Part shown: one piece after another, positions 42,166-52,005 of the stretch
How the letters are laid out: each line of letters begins with the position of its first letter
Numbering within the stretch: the stretch's first letter is position 1
Assembly (NCBI GenBank): GCA_030832095.1
Contig: JAURJT010000039.1
Location: 62,001-126,000, forward strand
Direction: 5' to 3'
Length of the DNA stretch: 64,000 nt
Source of the DNA: Gammaproteobacteria bacterium
GTDB taxonomy: Bacteria > Pseudomonadota > Gammaproteobacteria > Burkholderiales > Burkholderiaceae_B
The notes under the pieces: generated by a model
Told to the model about the DNA's origin: nothing
Databases searched by the model: none
Seen by the model: the letters and a program-made list of their open reading frames with translations, nothing else
Translations under genes and position numbers: made by a program

Positions 42166-44351
42166 ACCAAAGTCATACCACTATTTTTCAAAGGCACATC
42201 ACGCAAACGCTTACCCGTTGCACGATAAATCGCATTGAGCACGGCGGGTGCCGCCACACAAATCGTGGGTTCGCCAATACCGCCCCAGTCTTTGCCACCG
42301 CCCTCAATAATAATGGTTTCGACTTTAGGCATTTGCGCAAGACGAATCGAGCCAAACGTATCGAAGTTTTTCTGTTCAATGCGGCCGTCTTTCACGGTGC
42401 ACTCTTCTTCAAACAACGCCGACAATCCGTACACAAACGAGCCAGAGACTTGACGCTGAATTTGAGCCGGGTTCACGGCGTAGCCGCAATCCGTTGCTGC
42501 CACGATACGATGAATCTTGACCTTAGTACCGTCGGTCACAGAGAGTTCGCACGCAGCGGCCACGTAACTGCCAAACGCCGTCATCTGGGCAATACCTCGA
42601 AAAACTCCGGGAGCAGCAGGTTTTGTCCAACCAATGCCTGCAGCGGCGGCGTTGAGCACCGCAAGATTGCGGGGAAACTTGCCCATAAACTTACGACGAA
42701 ACTCAACCGGATCTACACCAGCAGTTTCAGCAAGTTCATCCATGAAACATTCGATGAACACCGCGTTTTGATTCACGTTCACACCACGCCAAAAACCTGG
42801 TGGCACGTGCGTGTTGCGCATCGCATGGTCCATCAACTGATTCGGAAACTCGTAACCGAAGGCATGCTCGCCGCCGTCAAACACGCCTTGAAAAACCAAG
42901 GGATCACGGCCTTTTTGTTGCGCTACGACTGCAGGGCGCACCGCCGCCAGGATCGACTGACCCGACAAGCGCATGTGCACGCCGGTCAAGTTTTTATCCT
43001 TATCAAACGAGCCTGTCAGCTTACACATCATGACTGGGTGGTAACGCCCTTGGGTCATGTCTTCTTCGCGCGTCCAGATCAATTTGATCGGGGTACCAGG
43101 CATTTGCTTAGCGATATTGACAGCCTGCGTGGTGTAGTCTTGAAACGCACCACGACGACCAAAACCGCCACCCAGATTAATTTTGTAAACCTCGCACTTC
43201 TCAGCGGGCAAACCTGAGGCCGCAATGACAGCAGCCAATGAGGCCTCACCGTCTTGCGTTGGCACCCAAGCGTCGCAACGTTCTGGCGTCCACTTCGCCG
43301 TGGCGTTCATGGGCTCCATGGGGGCGTGATTCAAGAACGGATAGAAATAAGTCGCCTCGGTCTTGTTGACGGCCGCGGTGATCGCAGCTTTAGTGTCACC
43401 ACGCGTGTTGCCAACGAAAGCCTGCTCTGCAGTCAAGCCCTCTACGAGCGTCTTAGCGATCGACGCGCTTGACACAGTTGCATTTGGGCCCTCGTCCCAC
43501 ACAATTGCAACCTGATCGAGGGCTGTTTTGGCAATCCAGAACGTCTCGGCCACAACAGCAACGGCGGTTTCACCCACCTTCATAACCTTCTTAACGCCCT
43601 TCATGGCGGTCACTTTGCTGTCATCAAAGCTTTTAACCTTGCCGCCAAAAACGGGGCACTCTTTGATGGTGGCTACCATTAGGCCAGGCATCGTTAAATC
43701 CATACCGTAAACCTGCTTGCCCGTCACCTTATCGGCAAAGGTGTCGATACGGTTCATAGACTTACCGATGATCTTCCACTCTTTGGGGTCTTTGAGCGTG
43801 ATCTCGGTGGGGACAGCAATCTTTGAGGCCGCCTCAGCCACTTTGCCAAACGATACTTTGCGGCCAGTTGGCTTGTGGGTGATGACGCTTTCAGCGGCCA
43901 CGCACTCTGCGACGGGGACTTTCCACTCGTCGGCAGCAGCTTGCACCAACATCATGCGGGCGGCGGCGCCGCCTTTACGAACATACTGTTCTGAGGTACG
44001 AATACCGCGACTACCGCCGGTTGAAAAATCACCCCATATACGCTTGCGCTTGAGGCTTTCACCGGGCGTTGGATATTCAACCGTGACCTTGCTCCAGGCA
44101 CACTCAAGCTCTTCGGCCACCATCTGTGCCAAGCCAGTAATCGTGCCCTGCCCCATCTCTGAGCGCACGACACGCACGATGACAGTGTCATCGGGCTTGA
44201 TCACGACCCAAGCGCCGATTTCTGGGGTTGACTCTGCTGCAAGCGCTGAGCCCATAAAAGGAATTTGCAAACCAAGTGCCAGTCCACTACTGACGGCGGT
44301 GGTACCTACAATAAACTGACGACGTGAAGGATTCGGGACGCGTGCGTTCAT
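42162..44351 (-). CDS. Isoquinoline 1-oxidoreductase-like molybdopterin subunit (IorB type), copy 1
   Basis: A 729-residue molybdenum hydroxylase large subunit of the IorB branch, in which the catalytic subunit is exported through Tat: PNPSRRQFIVGTTAVSSGLALG. Marks include VRSEMGQGTITGLAQMVAEELE, STGGSRGIR, VPTQDGEASLA, INLGGGFGRRG and the C-terminal active-site region WGGIGEPTICVAAPAV with the catalytic Glu. I start at the ATG at 44351 with AAGGGG upstream. Family members hydroxylate N-heteroaromatics or oxidise aldehydes in the periplasm. It is followed directly by soxX (ATGA overlap). Its small subunit is the gene just upstream. Confidence 0.9.
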   Translation of the reverse strand: MNARVPNPSRRQFIVGTTAVSSGLALGLQIPFMGSALAAESTPEIGAWVVIKPDDTVIVRVVRSEMGQGTITGLAQMVAEELECAWSKVTVEYPTPGESLKRKRIWGDFSTGGSRGIRTSEQYVRKGGAAARMMLVQAAADEWKVPVAECVAAESVITHKPTGRKVSFGKVAEAASKIAVPTEITLKDPKEWKIIGKSMNRIDTFADKVTGKQVYGMDLTMPGLMVATIKECPVFGGKVKSFDDSKVTAMKGVKKVMKVGETAVAVVAETFWIAKTALDQVAIVWDEGPNATVSSASIAKTLVEGLTAEQAFVGNTRGDTKAAITAAVNKTEATYFYPFLNHAPMEPMNATAKWTPERCDAWVPTQDGEASLAAVIAASGLPAEKCEVYKINLGGGFGRRGAFQDYTTQAVNIAKQMPGTPIKLIWTREEDMTQGRYHPVMMCKLTGSFDKDKNLTGVHMRLSGQSILAAVRPAVVAQQKGRDPLVFQGVFDGGEHAFGYEFPNQLMDHAMRNTHVPPGFWRGVNVNQNAVFIECFMDELAETAGVDPVEFRRKFMGKFPRNLAVLNAAAAGIGWTKPAAPGVFRGIAQMTAFGSYVAAACELSVTDGTKVKIHRIVAATDCGYAVNPAQIQRQVSGSFVYGLSALFEEECTVKDGRIEQKNFDTFGSIRLAQMPKVETIIIEGGGKDWGGIGEPTICVAAPAVLNAIYRATGKRLRDVPLKNSGMTLV

Positions 44352-44361
44352 AGTTGACCCC

Positions 44362-44814
44362 TTAAGCTTTAGCGACTGAGTGAATGGCGGCGCGAACTTC
44401 TTGAAAGCTGCCGCAGCGACAAATATTTGTGATGGCCGCATCAATATCGGCATCAGTAGGTTTAGGTTTTTTAGCCAGCAAATCAGTGGCTGCCATCAAC
44501 ATACCTGACTGACAAAAACCACATTGCGGCACTTGATGATCGATCCAAGCCTGTTGCAGTTGGGTCAGTTTGCCATCTTTGGCCAGGCCTTCAATTGTTT
44601 GAATTTGTTTGCCTACGGCGGCACTCACAGGCAGGACGCACGAACGAATGGCTGCACCGTCCATCATGATGGTACAGGCGCCACATTGAGCAATACCGCA
44701 ACCGTATTTGGTACCGGTCAGGCCGACCTGCTCTCGAATGACCCACAAGAGTGGGGTATTTGGATCGACATCCACGCTATGCGCTTTGCCGTTTACGGTC
44801 AACTGAATCGCCAT
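44362..44814 (-). CDS. IorA-type [2Fe-2S] subunit, copy 1
   Basis: A 150-residue small subunit with the plant-type cluster (GTKYGCGIAQCGACTIMM and a later Cys in AAIRSC) and the second cluster (VPQCGFCQSGM and NICRCGSF). It passes electrons from the molybdenum site, normally onward to a cytochrome c in this branch. AGGAG lies seven bases before the ATG. The 120-bp spacer to the upstream iorB copy is long enough for an internal promoter, but none is convincing. It is closely similar to the copy at 47.2-47.7 kb. Confidence 0.92.
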   Translation of the reverse strand: MAIQLTVNGKAHSVDVDPNTPLLWVIREQVGLTGTKYGCGIAQCGACTIMMDGAAIRSCVLPVSAAVGKQIQTIEGLAKDGKLTQLQQAWIDHQVPQCGFCQSGMLMAATDLLAKKPKPTDADIDAAITNICRCGSFQEVRAAIHSVAKA

Positions 44815-44934
44815 CGAGAGACTCCTGAAAATTGAGCAAGAAAGTTTAGAAACAAATAACTAACTAATATGGCGCGAGTGTATCGCCAAAAAATGAACCC
44901 GTCAGTCACAACCTTACAGAATAAAACCCCCGTC

Positions 44935-47181
44935 TTACGCTAAGGTCAAACCATGCTTGCGCAAGGGCAAATCTCTTGCGGGTTTACCCGTAGCCGCAAA
45001 GATCGCATTCAAGACTGCAGGCCCGACAACACAGATGGTGGGCTCTCCGACACCGCCCCAGAAATCATAGGAAGGCACCAACACGCACTCGACCTTGGGC
45101 GTATCTTTAAGTTTGGCTAAGGGGTACGAGTGGTAGTTGTTTTCTTTGACTTGCCCGTTTTCAATCGTAATGTCTTCATTAAAAATTGCAGACAACGCCA
45201 TCACAACTGACCCCTCAATCTGCGCTTTCACCTGCGAAGGGTTCACAAAGTGACCCGAATTCAAAGCAAACACCATGCGATGAACTTTGACCTGACCACT
45301 AGGCGACACCGACACCTCAGCCGTTGCCGCCGAGTAGCTGCCATAGCCCATGAACTGCGCAATGCCGCGATGCTGTCCTGCCGGTAGCGGCTTACCCCAA
45401 TCACCTTTCTGCGCCACCGCATCCAAGACAGCAAGGTGTTTAGGATGGTTTTTCATCAGATCACGACGAAACGCCAGTGAGTCGCGACTGGCCGCACGCG
45501 CGCACTCTTCAATGAAGCATTCCATGTAAATACCGTTTTGATTGGTATTCACTCCACGCCACGGGCCAACAGGCACATGACTGTTACGCATCACGTACTC
45601 GGTTAAGAGCGACGGAAAGGTGTAACCCAATTGCGCATCGCCCGGCGCATCATAAAATCCTTGCAGCTGCCTCACATCTTTATTGTTTTTAATGGCTGAC
45701 GGGTTTAAGTAGGCATTGATCGACTGACCAGAGACGCGGATATGAAATCCCGTCAAATTACCTTTGTCATCAAGGCCAGCTGACATCTTGGCCATCGAAA
45801 TCGGGCGAAAGAAGTCGTGCGTCATATCCTCTTCGCGACTCCAAACCATCTTGATCGGAATGTTTGGATATTGCTTGGCAATCGCCACGGCGTGATGCAT
45901 AAAATCTTGTGTACCGCCGCGTCGCCCGAGCCCACCGCCCAAGTCCATGGTCTTGATGTCACAATTTGCCAAAGGCAGACCTGAAGCTTCAGACAGCGCG
46001 GCCATCGAGGCTTCGGCGTTTTGCGTCGGCACCCAAGCGTAGGCACGATCACCACTAAGCTGCACAACGCAATTCATCGGCTCCATCGTGGCATGAGCCA
46101 AATACTGACTGCTATACACCGCTTCGACCGTTTTGGCTGAGGCTTTAATGGCGGCTAGTGCGTCGCCTTCTTTACGCTGCCAATAGTCGCCTTCAGCGCC
46201 TAAGCCGTCTTTCAAGGCCGCTGCAATTGTCGTACTCGAGACCTTTGCGTTTGGACCCAAATCCCAATCGATCGGAAGATTGTCTAAGGCGTTTTTTGCA
46301 CGCCACCAGGTGTCAGCCACCACAGCCACAGTTGAGTCATTGACTTTGACCACACCTTTCACACCGCGCATGGCTTTGACCTTTGATTCATCAAAGCCCA
46401 CGAGCTTGCCGCCAAACACTGGGCAGCTTTTGACTGCTGCGCATAACATTCCTGGCAGACGTAGGTCGATACTAAAGACCTTGGCACCGTTCACCTTATC
46501 TGCGCTATCTAACCGCGCAACCGCAGTCCCTGCAATCTTCCAGTCTTGAGGCTTTTTCAAAACAATCGATTTTGCTTCGGGGGGCGTGAGCTTTGCCGCC
46601 GCATCAGCGACCTTGCCGTAGCTCACGGTACGTTTTGTCTGGGCATGCGTGATGACGCCTTGGCTGACCATTAATTCGGACACAGGCACTTTGAACTGCT
46701 CAGCCGCCGCTTGCAAAAGCATCAACCGCGCCGCAGCACCACCGCGGCGCACATAGTCGTGCGAATCACGAATACCCCGGCTACCGCCGGTCGCCATCGC
46801 ACCCCAAGCACGCTTGCGGGCTAAATTTTGCCCTGCGGAAGGCGCTTCATAGGTGACTTTTTTCCAGTCACAGTCAAGCTCTTCGGCAACCAACTGAGCT
46901 AGGCCTGTACGTGTGCCCTGACCCATCTCAGAACGAACGATACGAATCACCACGGTGTCGTCGGGCTTGATCACGACCCACAAATTCACCTCGTCGGCAG
47001 TCAACGCCGGCGCAGTGGTTTGTGCCAAGGCCGGACGCGAGTTCATCAACCCGAGCGCCAGACCCGCGCCAACCGTGGCGGTACCGATCAAAAACTGTCG
47101 ACGAGCCGGGTGTAAAGGAGCGTTGCTTAAACGCTTGACATTGCGTGTTGCGCCCAAGGACTTACTGATACGATTTGTCAT
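44935..47181 (-). CDS. Isoquinoline 1-oxidoreductase-like molybdopterin subunit (IorB type), copy 2
   Basis: A 748-residue paralogue of the neighbouring large subunit, with a twin-arginine signal HPARRQFLIGTATVGAGLALG cut near ALAQ. It keeps VRSEMGQGTRTGLAQLVAEELD, ATGGSRGIRDSHDYVRRGGAAARL, VPTQNAEASMAALSEASGLP, MDLGGGLGRRGG and the end WGGVGEPTICVVGPAV. Parallel order iorA-iorB-iorA-iorB shows a module duplication followed by strong divergence in the mid-region, so the copies probably have different substrates. It starts eleven bases after its small-subunit stop. Confidence 0.9.
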   Translation of the reverse strand: MTNRISKSLGATRNVKRLSNAPLHPARRQFLIGTATVGAGLALGLMNSRPALAQTTAPALTADEVNLWVVIKPDDTVVIRIVRSEMGQGTRTGLAQLVAEELDCDWKKVTYEAPSAGQNLARKRAWGAMATGGSRGIRDSHDYVRRGGAAARLMLLQAAAEQFKVPVSELMVSQGVITHAQTKRTVSYGKVADAAAKLTPPEAKSIVLKKPQDWKIAGTAVARLDSADKVNGAKVFSIDLRLPGMLCAAVKSCPVFGGKLVGFDESKVKAMRGVKGVVKVNDSTVAVVADTWWRAKNALDNLPIDWDLGPNAKVSSTTIAAALKDGLGAEGDYWQRKEGDALAAIKASAKTVEAVYSSQYLAHATMEPMNCVVQLSGDRAYAWVPTQNAEASMAALSEASGLPLANCDIKTMDLGGGLGRRGGTQDFMHHAVAIAKQYPNIPIKMVWSREEDMTHDFFRPISMAKMSAGLDDKGNLTGFHIRVSGQSINAYLNPSAIKNNKDVRQLQGFYDAPGDAQLGYTFPSLLTEYVMRNSHVPVGPWRGVNTNQNGIYMECFIEECARAASRDSLAFRRDLMKNHPKHLAVLDAVAQKGDWGKPLPAGQHRGIAQFMGYGSYSAATAEVSVSPSGQVKVHRMVFALNSGHFVNPSQVKAQIEGSVVMALSAIFNEDITIENGQVKENNYHSYPLAKLKDTPKVECVLVPSYDFWGGVGEPTICVVGPAVLNAIFAATGKPARDLPLRKHGLTLA

Positions 47182-47192
47182 ATTCAGCCTCT

Positions 47193-47690
47193 TTATGCTT
47201 TAGCGATGCCAGCTGTGGCGTAATCTTTTAAAACGTCGGCTAGTTGCTTTTGACCCGCCGCGACATGGATACCGTCGCGGATGCGCTGATAAGTGCCGCA
47301 GCGACAGATATTCGTCATCGCCGCGTCAATATCAGCGTCGGTGGGTTTGGGCACGCGCTTAAGTAAGGCAACAGCGGCCATCACCTGGCCCGACTGACAG
47401 TAGCCACACTGAGGGATATCAAGTGCGATCCAAGCTTGCTGGACAGCATGGCTGGAGTCTTTAGACAGCCCTTCGACGGTGGTGATCATCTGACCGGCAG
47501 CGCTCGCCACCGGAATCGAGCACGAGCGCACCAATTCACCGTTTAGTTGCACAGAACAGGCGCCACACTGTGCAACACCACAACCATATTTGGTGCCGGT
47601 CAAACCGAGCACTTCTCGCAGCGCCCACAACAAAGGCATATCGGGTTCAACGTCGATCTTGTGAACGGTGCCGTTTACTTTGAGTTCCAT
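47193..47690 (-). CDS. IorA-type [2Fe-2S] subunit, copy 2
   Basis: A 165-residue small subunit: cluster one in [20 protein letters not shown] plus RSC, cluster two in [11 protein letters not shown] and NICRCGTY. It has a C-terminal extension of about 15 residues ([18 protein letters not shown]) absent from copy 1. It is the first gene of the nine-gene leftward run that ends with soxF. The 207-bp spacer upstream should contain the main promoter; I do not see a strong consensus there. Confidence 0.92.
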   Translation of the reverse strand: MELKVNGTVHKIDVEPDMPLLWALREVLGLTGTKYGCGVAQCGACSVQLNGELVRSCSIPVASAAGQMITTVEGLSKDSSHAVQQAWIALDIPQCGYCQSGQVMAAVALLKRVPKPTDADIDAAMTNICRCGTYQRIRDGIHVAAGQKQLADVLKDYATAGIAKA

Positions 47691-47897
47691 GAACAGTGCC
47701 TCAAGTCAGAAGAATTACGGTCGAATATACCCGAGCGCATCACTTAAGTCAGCAGAGTTTTTACAGTCCTACGTTAAGAACACTTTAATGTTTTGAAGAT
47801 ACCCCTTCACCCGCCCATATAGATGCCGGGGTGCACAGTCGCCCTTGACGGGTCAAAAAACGACAACACTTCCTGAGCCTCAATAGGCGCTACTCAC

Positions 47898-49160
47898 CTA
47901 ATGCATGTGTAGACGCGCAAAGCTCTCAAAATCATGTGCAGGGATTGGCCGGCTATACAAATACCCTTGAAACGCCAGGCAACCGATATCTTGCAAGAAC
48001 TCTTGCTGCCCTAAGGTTTCTACGCCCTCAGCGATGACCTCTAACCCCAAAGAGTGCCCGAGCGTCACAATAGTGCGTGCGATCGCAGCACCGTGAGCAT
48101 CGGTCAACATATCGCGCACAAAAGATTGGTCGATTTTGAGCTGATCGAGCGACAAGCGCTTCAAATAATTCAGCGATGAATAACCTGTACCGAAGTCATC
48201 AAGCGACACTGCAATACCAATATCTTTAAGTGCTGCAATCTTGCGATTGACATCCGTTAAGTCATTGACCAGCATGCTCTCGGTGAGTTCGAGTTTCAGT
48301 CGCTCAGGTGGCGCCCCACTGGCCTTTAGCGCACTCAATACCGTCTCAGTAAAGTCAGGTTGCTGAAACTGCATAGGGCTAATGTTGACGGCTAACTTGA
48401 GCTCACGCATATGCTCAACCTGAGACCACCTAGACAACTCAATACAAGATTGCTCAAGCACCCAGCCACCAAGCTGCTTGATAAACCCGATTCTTTCGGC
48501 AAGCGGCACAAACAGCCCGGGCGAAATATTGCCGTAAGTGGGATTTTTCCAGCGCAACAAAGCTTCAGCTCCGCTGACTTTAAGGTTTGCATCAATTTGC
48601 GGCTGAAAGTGCAAATTAAGCTGATTACCTTGAATCGCTTGTCGCAACTCATTTGCCATCAGCAAACGTTCGTCCAAACTGGCTTGCATCTGTGCATCAA
48701 AGAAACGATAAGTATCCTTGCCTTGGGCCTTGGCCTGATACATCGCCAAATCCGCGTTTTGCAATAAGACCTCTGCGCTTGCCTGGCGATCGCCAATTAA
48801 TATCACCCCTGCGCTGGCAGACGAATCGTGCGCCGTACCTTGCAACTCAATCGGACTAGAGAGCAAACTCAGAATACGCTGCACCGCAGCGAGCACTCTG
48901 GCACCAGACAAAGCGTGATCGCTACCGAGATTTCTGAGCAACACGACAAATTCATCTCCACCAATCCGGGCAACCGTTTCATCAGCTCGCACACAGCTCA
49001 ATAAACGCTGACTGACCTCGATCAAAAATTGATCCCCTTGTTGGTGACCAAAGGCATCATTATGTTTCGCTGCACAATTGCTCAACTTACCCGTCCATTG
49101 CATTTTTAAGCGCAAGACATACGGCAAAGCGCTCTTCAAACTAGCTGCGCTGTCGGACAA
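47898..49160 (-). CDS. GGDEF-EAL protein with eroded N-terminus
   Basis: A 420-residue c-di-GMP enzyme. The EAL phosphodiesterase half (about residues 160-420) is intact: GAEALLRW, LELTESMLV, DDFGTGYSSLNYL, KIDQSFVRD and VIAEGVETLGQ. The GGDEF half keeps NDAFGHQQGDQFL and ARIGGDEFVVLL, but the first strand and helix, including the DxDxFK metal motif, are gone; the first 35 residues (LKMQWTGKLSNCAAK) do not fit the family and no other frame upstream restores them. No sensor or membrane domain is present. It is a 5'-truncated relic or a PDE-only protein with a degenerate GGDEF module. Confidence 0.75.
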   Translation of the reverse strand: MSDSAASLKSALPYVLRLKMQWTGKLSNCAAKHNDAFGHQQGDQFLIEVSQRLLSCVRADETVARIGGDEFVVLLRNLGSDHALSGARVLAAVQRILSLLSSPIELQGTAHDSSASAGVILIGDRQASAEVLLQNADLAMYQAKAQGKDTYRFFDAQMQASLDERLLMANELRQAIQGNQLNLHFQPQIDANLKVSGAEALLRWKNPTYGNISPGLFVPLAERIGFIKQLGGWVLEQSCIELSRWSQVEHMRELKLAVNISPMQFQQPDFTETVLSALKASGAPPERLKLELTESMLVNDLTDVNRKIAALKDIGIAVSLDDFGTGYSSLNYLKRLSLDQLKIDQSFVRDMLTDAHGAAIARTIVTLGHSLGLEVIAEGVETLGQQEFLQDIGCLAFQGYLYSRPIPAHDFESFARLHMH

Positions 49161-49390
49161 ATGGGCTGGCTCATCGCTGTACTTGCATCACCGCCCTGGG
49201 AGAAGGCACGAGGATTAAACTCGAACGCAGCGGCAAACAGGTTTTGCACAACGGCAAACGTCCGACTGAGCTAACATAATGACAATCTGCGGTTACAGAG
49301 CTGCCTACAGCGCTATTCACCCTTCCACTAACCAAGGCAGCTTTGCGCGCTTTTGTTAAAGATCAAGCAAAAACAACTCGAGACAGCAAA
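49161..49390. other. Divergent spacer between the GGDEF-EAL and CurA-like genes
   Basis: This 230-bp stretch carries no recognisable gene. A plus-strand frame ending at the TAA at 49277-49279 reads protein-like (ALGEGTRIKLERSGKQVLHN) for about 35 codons without a start, so it could be a relic of a lost gene end. Loss of the GGDEF 5' end and this fragment may reflect the same rearrangement. Confidence 0.3.
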
Positions 49391-50383
49391 ATGAAAAATC
49401 AACACGTTATTTTGGTCAGCCGCCCAAATGGTTGGGTGACACCTGAAAACTTCAAGCTCGTTGATGCAGACATGCCTGTGCCAACCAACAACCAAGTCCT
49501 GATTCGTAACCAATGGTTATCGCTTGACCCCTATATGCGGGGTCGCATTTCTGATGCAAAGTCGTACGCACAGAGCGTCAATCCAGGCGAAGTCATGGTG
49601 GGTGGTGCGATCGGTGAAGTGATTGAATCCAACTCGCCAGACTTCAAGGTTGGTGAAACTGTCTTGGCTGCCACCGGCTGGCGACTCTATGGCACGATCA
49701 ACGCCAAAGGTGTGACCAAAATTGATACCAGTAAAGTCAGTCCAACCGCTTACTTAGGTATCCTTGGTATGCCTGGCATCACAGCCTGGACCGGTCTGAT
49801 TGATATCTGCCAACCAAAAGCAGGCGAAACCGTCGTGGTCGACGCTGCCTCGGGCGCTGTGGGTAGTGTGGTGGGGCAACTTGCCAAACACGTTGGCTGC
49901 CGAGTTGTTGGTATCGCAGGTGGCGCTAAAAAGTGTCAATACGTTGCAGACGAGTTGGGCTTTGACGCCTGCATTGACCACCGTGCCAATGACTTTGCCG
50001 AACAGCTTGCGGCAGCCTTACCTAAAGGTATCGACTGCCTGTTCGAAAACGTCGGTGGCGAAATTTTTGAACGCTTACTCACCCACATGAACACCTTTGG
50101 TCGTATCGCGCTGTGCGGCATGGTGTCTGAGTTCAATCGCGATCCTCACGCTTATCATACGTTGCGCGCTATTTTGGTCAGCCGCTTACGCGTGCAAGGT
50201 TTTATCGTCTCAGACAAGCTCGACACCTGGCCCGCCATTCGTTCACAACTTTACGACCTAGTGGTCGCAGGCAAACTGAAGTTTCGCGAATCGGTTGCGG
50301 TCGGTCTCGGCAGCGCGCCCGAGGCACTTGTCGGCATGCTCAAGGGCGAGAATTTTGGCAAGCAACTTGTGAAGTTGGTGTAA
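49391..50383 (+). CDS. NADP-dependent oxidoreductase, medium-chain (CurA/leukotriene B4 dehydrogenase-like)
   Basis: A 330-residue zinc-free medium-chain reductase acting on carbon-carbon double bonds of enones or alkenals with NADPH. Marks: WLSLDPYMRGRI near residue 50, LGMPGITAWTGL, AASGAVGSVVGQLAKHVGCRVVG for NADP, ENVGGEIFERLL and the ending LVGMLKGENFGKQLVKL. I start at the ATG at 49391, which matches the usual N-terminus, not at 49343. The Bug-type gene follows after four bases, so the two are cotranscribed. Confidence 0.92.
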   Translation: MKNQHVILVSRPNGWVTPENFKLVDADMPVPTNNQVLIRNQWLSLDPYMRGRISDAKSYAQSVNPGEVMVGGAIGEVIESNSPDFKVGETVLAATGWRLYGTINAKGVTKIDTSKVSPTAYLGILGMPGITAWTGLIDICQPKAGETVVVDAASGAVGSVVGQLAKHVGCRVVGIAGGAKKCQYVADELGFDACIDHRANDFAEQLAAALPKGIDCLFENVGGEIFERLLTHMNTFGRIALCGMVSEFNRDPHAYHTLRAILVSRLRVQGFIVSDKLDTWPAIRSQLYDLVVAGKLKFRESVAVGLGSAPEALVGMLKGENFGKQLVKLV

Positions 50384-50387
50384 CGCC

Positions 50388-51413
50388 ATGCAGAGCACCT
50401 CTAAAACGACTTGGTGCCAGTGCGTGTTAAGAGTAAGTGTGGTTGCCAACCTCGCCTTGGCTGTACTTCTGAGTTTTGCCGCAACGGCACAAAGCTCAAC
50501 TCAAAAACCGGTTGGCGCCTACCCCGAGCGCCCCATTCGCTTTGTCGTACCCTTTGCAGCAGGTGGCGCGACCGACGTGGTCGCGCGTCTGATTGCACCG
50601 AACCTGTCTGCGGCACTCGGGCAAACTGTTGTCGTTGAAAATCGCCCGGGTGCTGCAACGGTGATTGGCACAGCGCTCGTTGCGCAATCCGCGCCAGACG
50701 GCTACACACTCCTACAAGGCTCGGCGAGCTTGGCAATCACTCCCAGCACCATGGCGAAGCTACCCTACAACGTCACCCGTGACTTGATACCAGTGATACA
50801 AACTTCGTCCCAATCTTATTTGGTGCTGGTACGTCACTCGTCGCCGATCCAATCGCTTCGAGAGCTACTCTCTTACGCACAACAACATCCCAAAAAAATT
50901 AGCTACGGCACTCCAGGCCATGGCAGTAGTGGCCATCTTTCAATCGAACAATTTTGTTTAGAAGCCGGCATCCAAATGACGCATGTCGCGTATAAGGGAG
51001 ATAACCCCGCACTCACAGACTTACTCGGTGGTCACATTGATTTGGTATTCGCAACGATTTCAGCGGCCCATCCCCATTTGCGCTCTGGTCAACTACGCGC
51101 ACTGGCTATCACGGCGCCGCAACGTTCGACGCGGTTTCCAGATTTACCCACCGTCTCGGAGTCAGGTGTGCCCGGTTATGAAGCGAGCTCTTGGAACGGG
51201 GTCTTGGTGCCAGCTGGTACGCCGCAAGCCATCGTTGAGCGCTTAGAGCAAGACCTCGCAAAAGTCTTAAAATCGCCTGAGCTTGTTCAGTGGTACACGG
51301 ATAACGGTGCTGACCCAGGCGCTCAAAGCTCAACACAATTCAAAGAGGTCATACGAGTCCACCTCGACAAATGGGCACGGCTAGTCAAAACACTAGGCCT
51401 GACACCTGAATAG
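50388..51413 (+). CDS. Bug-type tripartite tricarboxylate transporter substrate-binding protein
   Basis: A 341-residue periplasmic binding protein. A signal peptide covers about residues 1-36 (cleavage near ATAQ). Mature motifs are YPERPIRFVVPFAAGGATDVVARLIA, VVVENRPGAATVIGTALVA, DGYTLLQG and THVAYKGDNPAL. It lies four bases after the CurA-like reductase gene. No TctAB genes are present. It is only distantly similar to the Bug protein at 25.4-26.4 kb, so a local duplication is not indicated. Ligand unknown, probably a carboxylate. Confidence 0.92.
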   Translation: MQSTSKTTWCQCVLRVSVVANLALAVLLSFAATAQSSTQKPVGAYPERPIRFVVPFAAGGATDVVARLIAPNLSAALGQTVVVENRPGAATVIGTALVAQSAPDGYTLLQGSASLAITPSTMAKLPYNVTRDLIPVIQTSSQSYLVLVRHSSPIQSLRELLSYAQQHPKKISYGTPGHGSSGHLSIEQFCLEAGIQMTHVAYKGDNPALTDLLGGHIDLVFATISAAHPHLRSGQLRALAITAPQRSTRFPDLPTVSESGVPGYEASSWNGVLVPAGTPQAIVERLEQDLAKVLKSPELVQWYTDNGADPGAQSSTQFKEVIRVHLDKWARLVKTLGLTPE

Positions 51414-51418
51414 CCAAA

Positions 51419-51988
51419 CTAAAACACACCACCCACATTAAACAGGGCCATCATCCCCAATATCACAAACAACCCGGCTGCGATCAGATGCACGGTGCGC
51501 ATAGGCACGATACGCGTGATGCGCTCGCCCAAGAGCACAGCCGGGGCGTTGGCCAGCATCATGCCAAAGGTGGTGCCAATCACAACCGCAGCCAAAGACG
51601 AATACTGAGCGGCCAGAGCAACGGTCGCGAACTGGGTTTTATCACCCATCTCAGCCAAAAAGAAGGCGATCACCGTCGTGAGAAAGACCCCACCCTTTTG
51701 TACCGCTTGCGTGTCATCAAGTTTGTCAGGGATCAAAATCCAACCCGCCATCGCCAAAAACGAGACGCCTAAAATCCAACGCATCACCTGTGGCCCAACC
51801 CAGTGCATCAGCCAGGCACCCAAGGCACCTGCGACACCATGATTGAGTAGCGTTGCCACCAGAATACCCAAGATAATCGGCACAGGCTTACGAAAGCGTG
51901 CCGCTAGCACCAAGGCCAGTAACTGCGTTTTGTCGCCCATCTCTGCGAGCGCGACAATACCAGTGGACATCAAAAAAGCTTCAATCAT
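51419..51988 (-). CDS. GDT1/TMEM165 family cation transporter
   Basis: A 189-residue, six-helix membrane protein with the two family signatures EMGDKTQ, one in helix 1 (about residue 16) and one near residue 112, in inverted halves. Bacterial members export Mn2+ and eukaryotic ones move Ca2+/Mn2+ into the Golgi. Mn2+ export is the most likely job here. The stop is five bases from the convergent Bug gene stop. Its leader contains a 50-bp tandem repeat. I looked for a yybP-ykoY manganese riboswitch upstream and did not recognise one. AGGT lies about six bases before the ATG. Confidence 0.9.
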   Translation of the reverse strand: MIEAFLMSTGIVALAEMGDKTQLLALVLAARFRKPVPIILGILVATLLNHGVAGALGAWLMHWVGPQVMRWILGVSFLAMAGWILIPDKLDDTQAVQKGGVFLTTVIAFFLAEMGDKTQFATVALAAQYSSLAAVVIGTTFGMMLANAPAVLLGERITRIVPMRTVHLIAAGLFVILGMMALFNVGGVF

Positions 51989-52005
51989 TTTTTACCTGAG
52001 TGGCG

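Noticed and set aside
42333-43217. Plus-strand open frame of 294 codons antisense to the IorB-like gene
   Set aside because: It is His/Arg-rich shadow coding opposite a clear molybdenum hydroxylase subunit and has no family-like motif.
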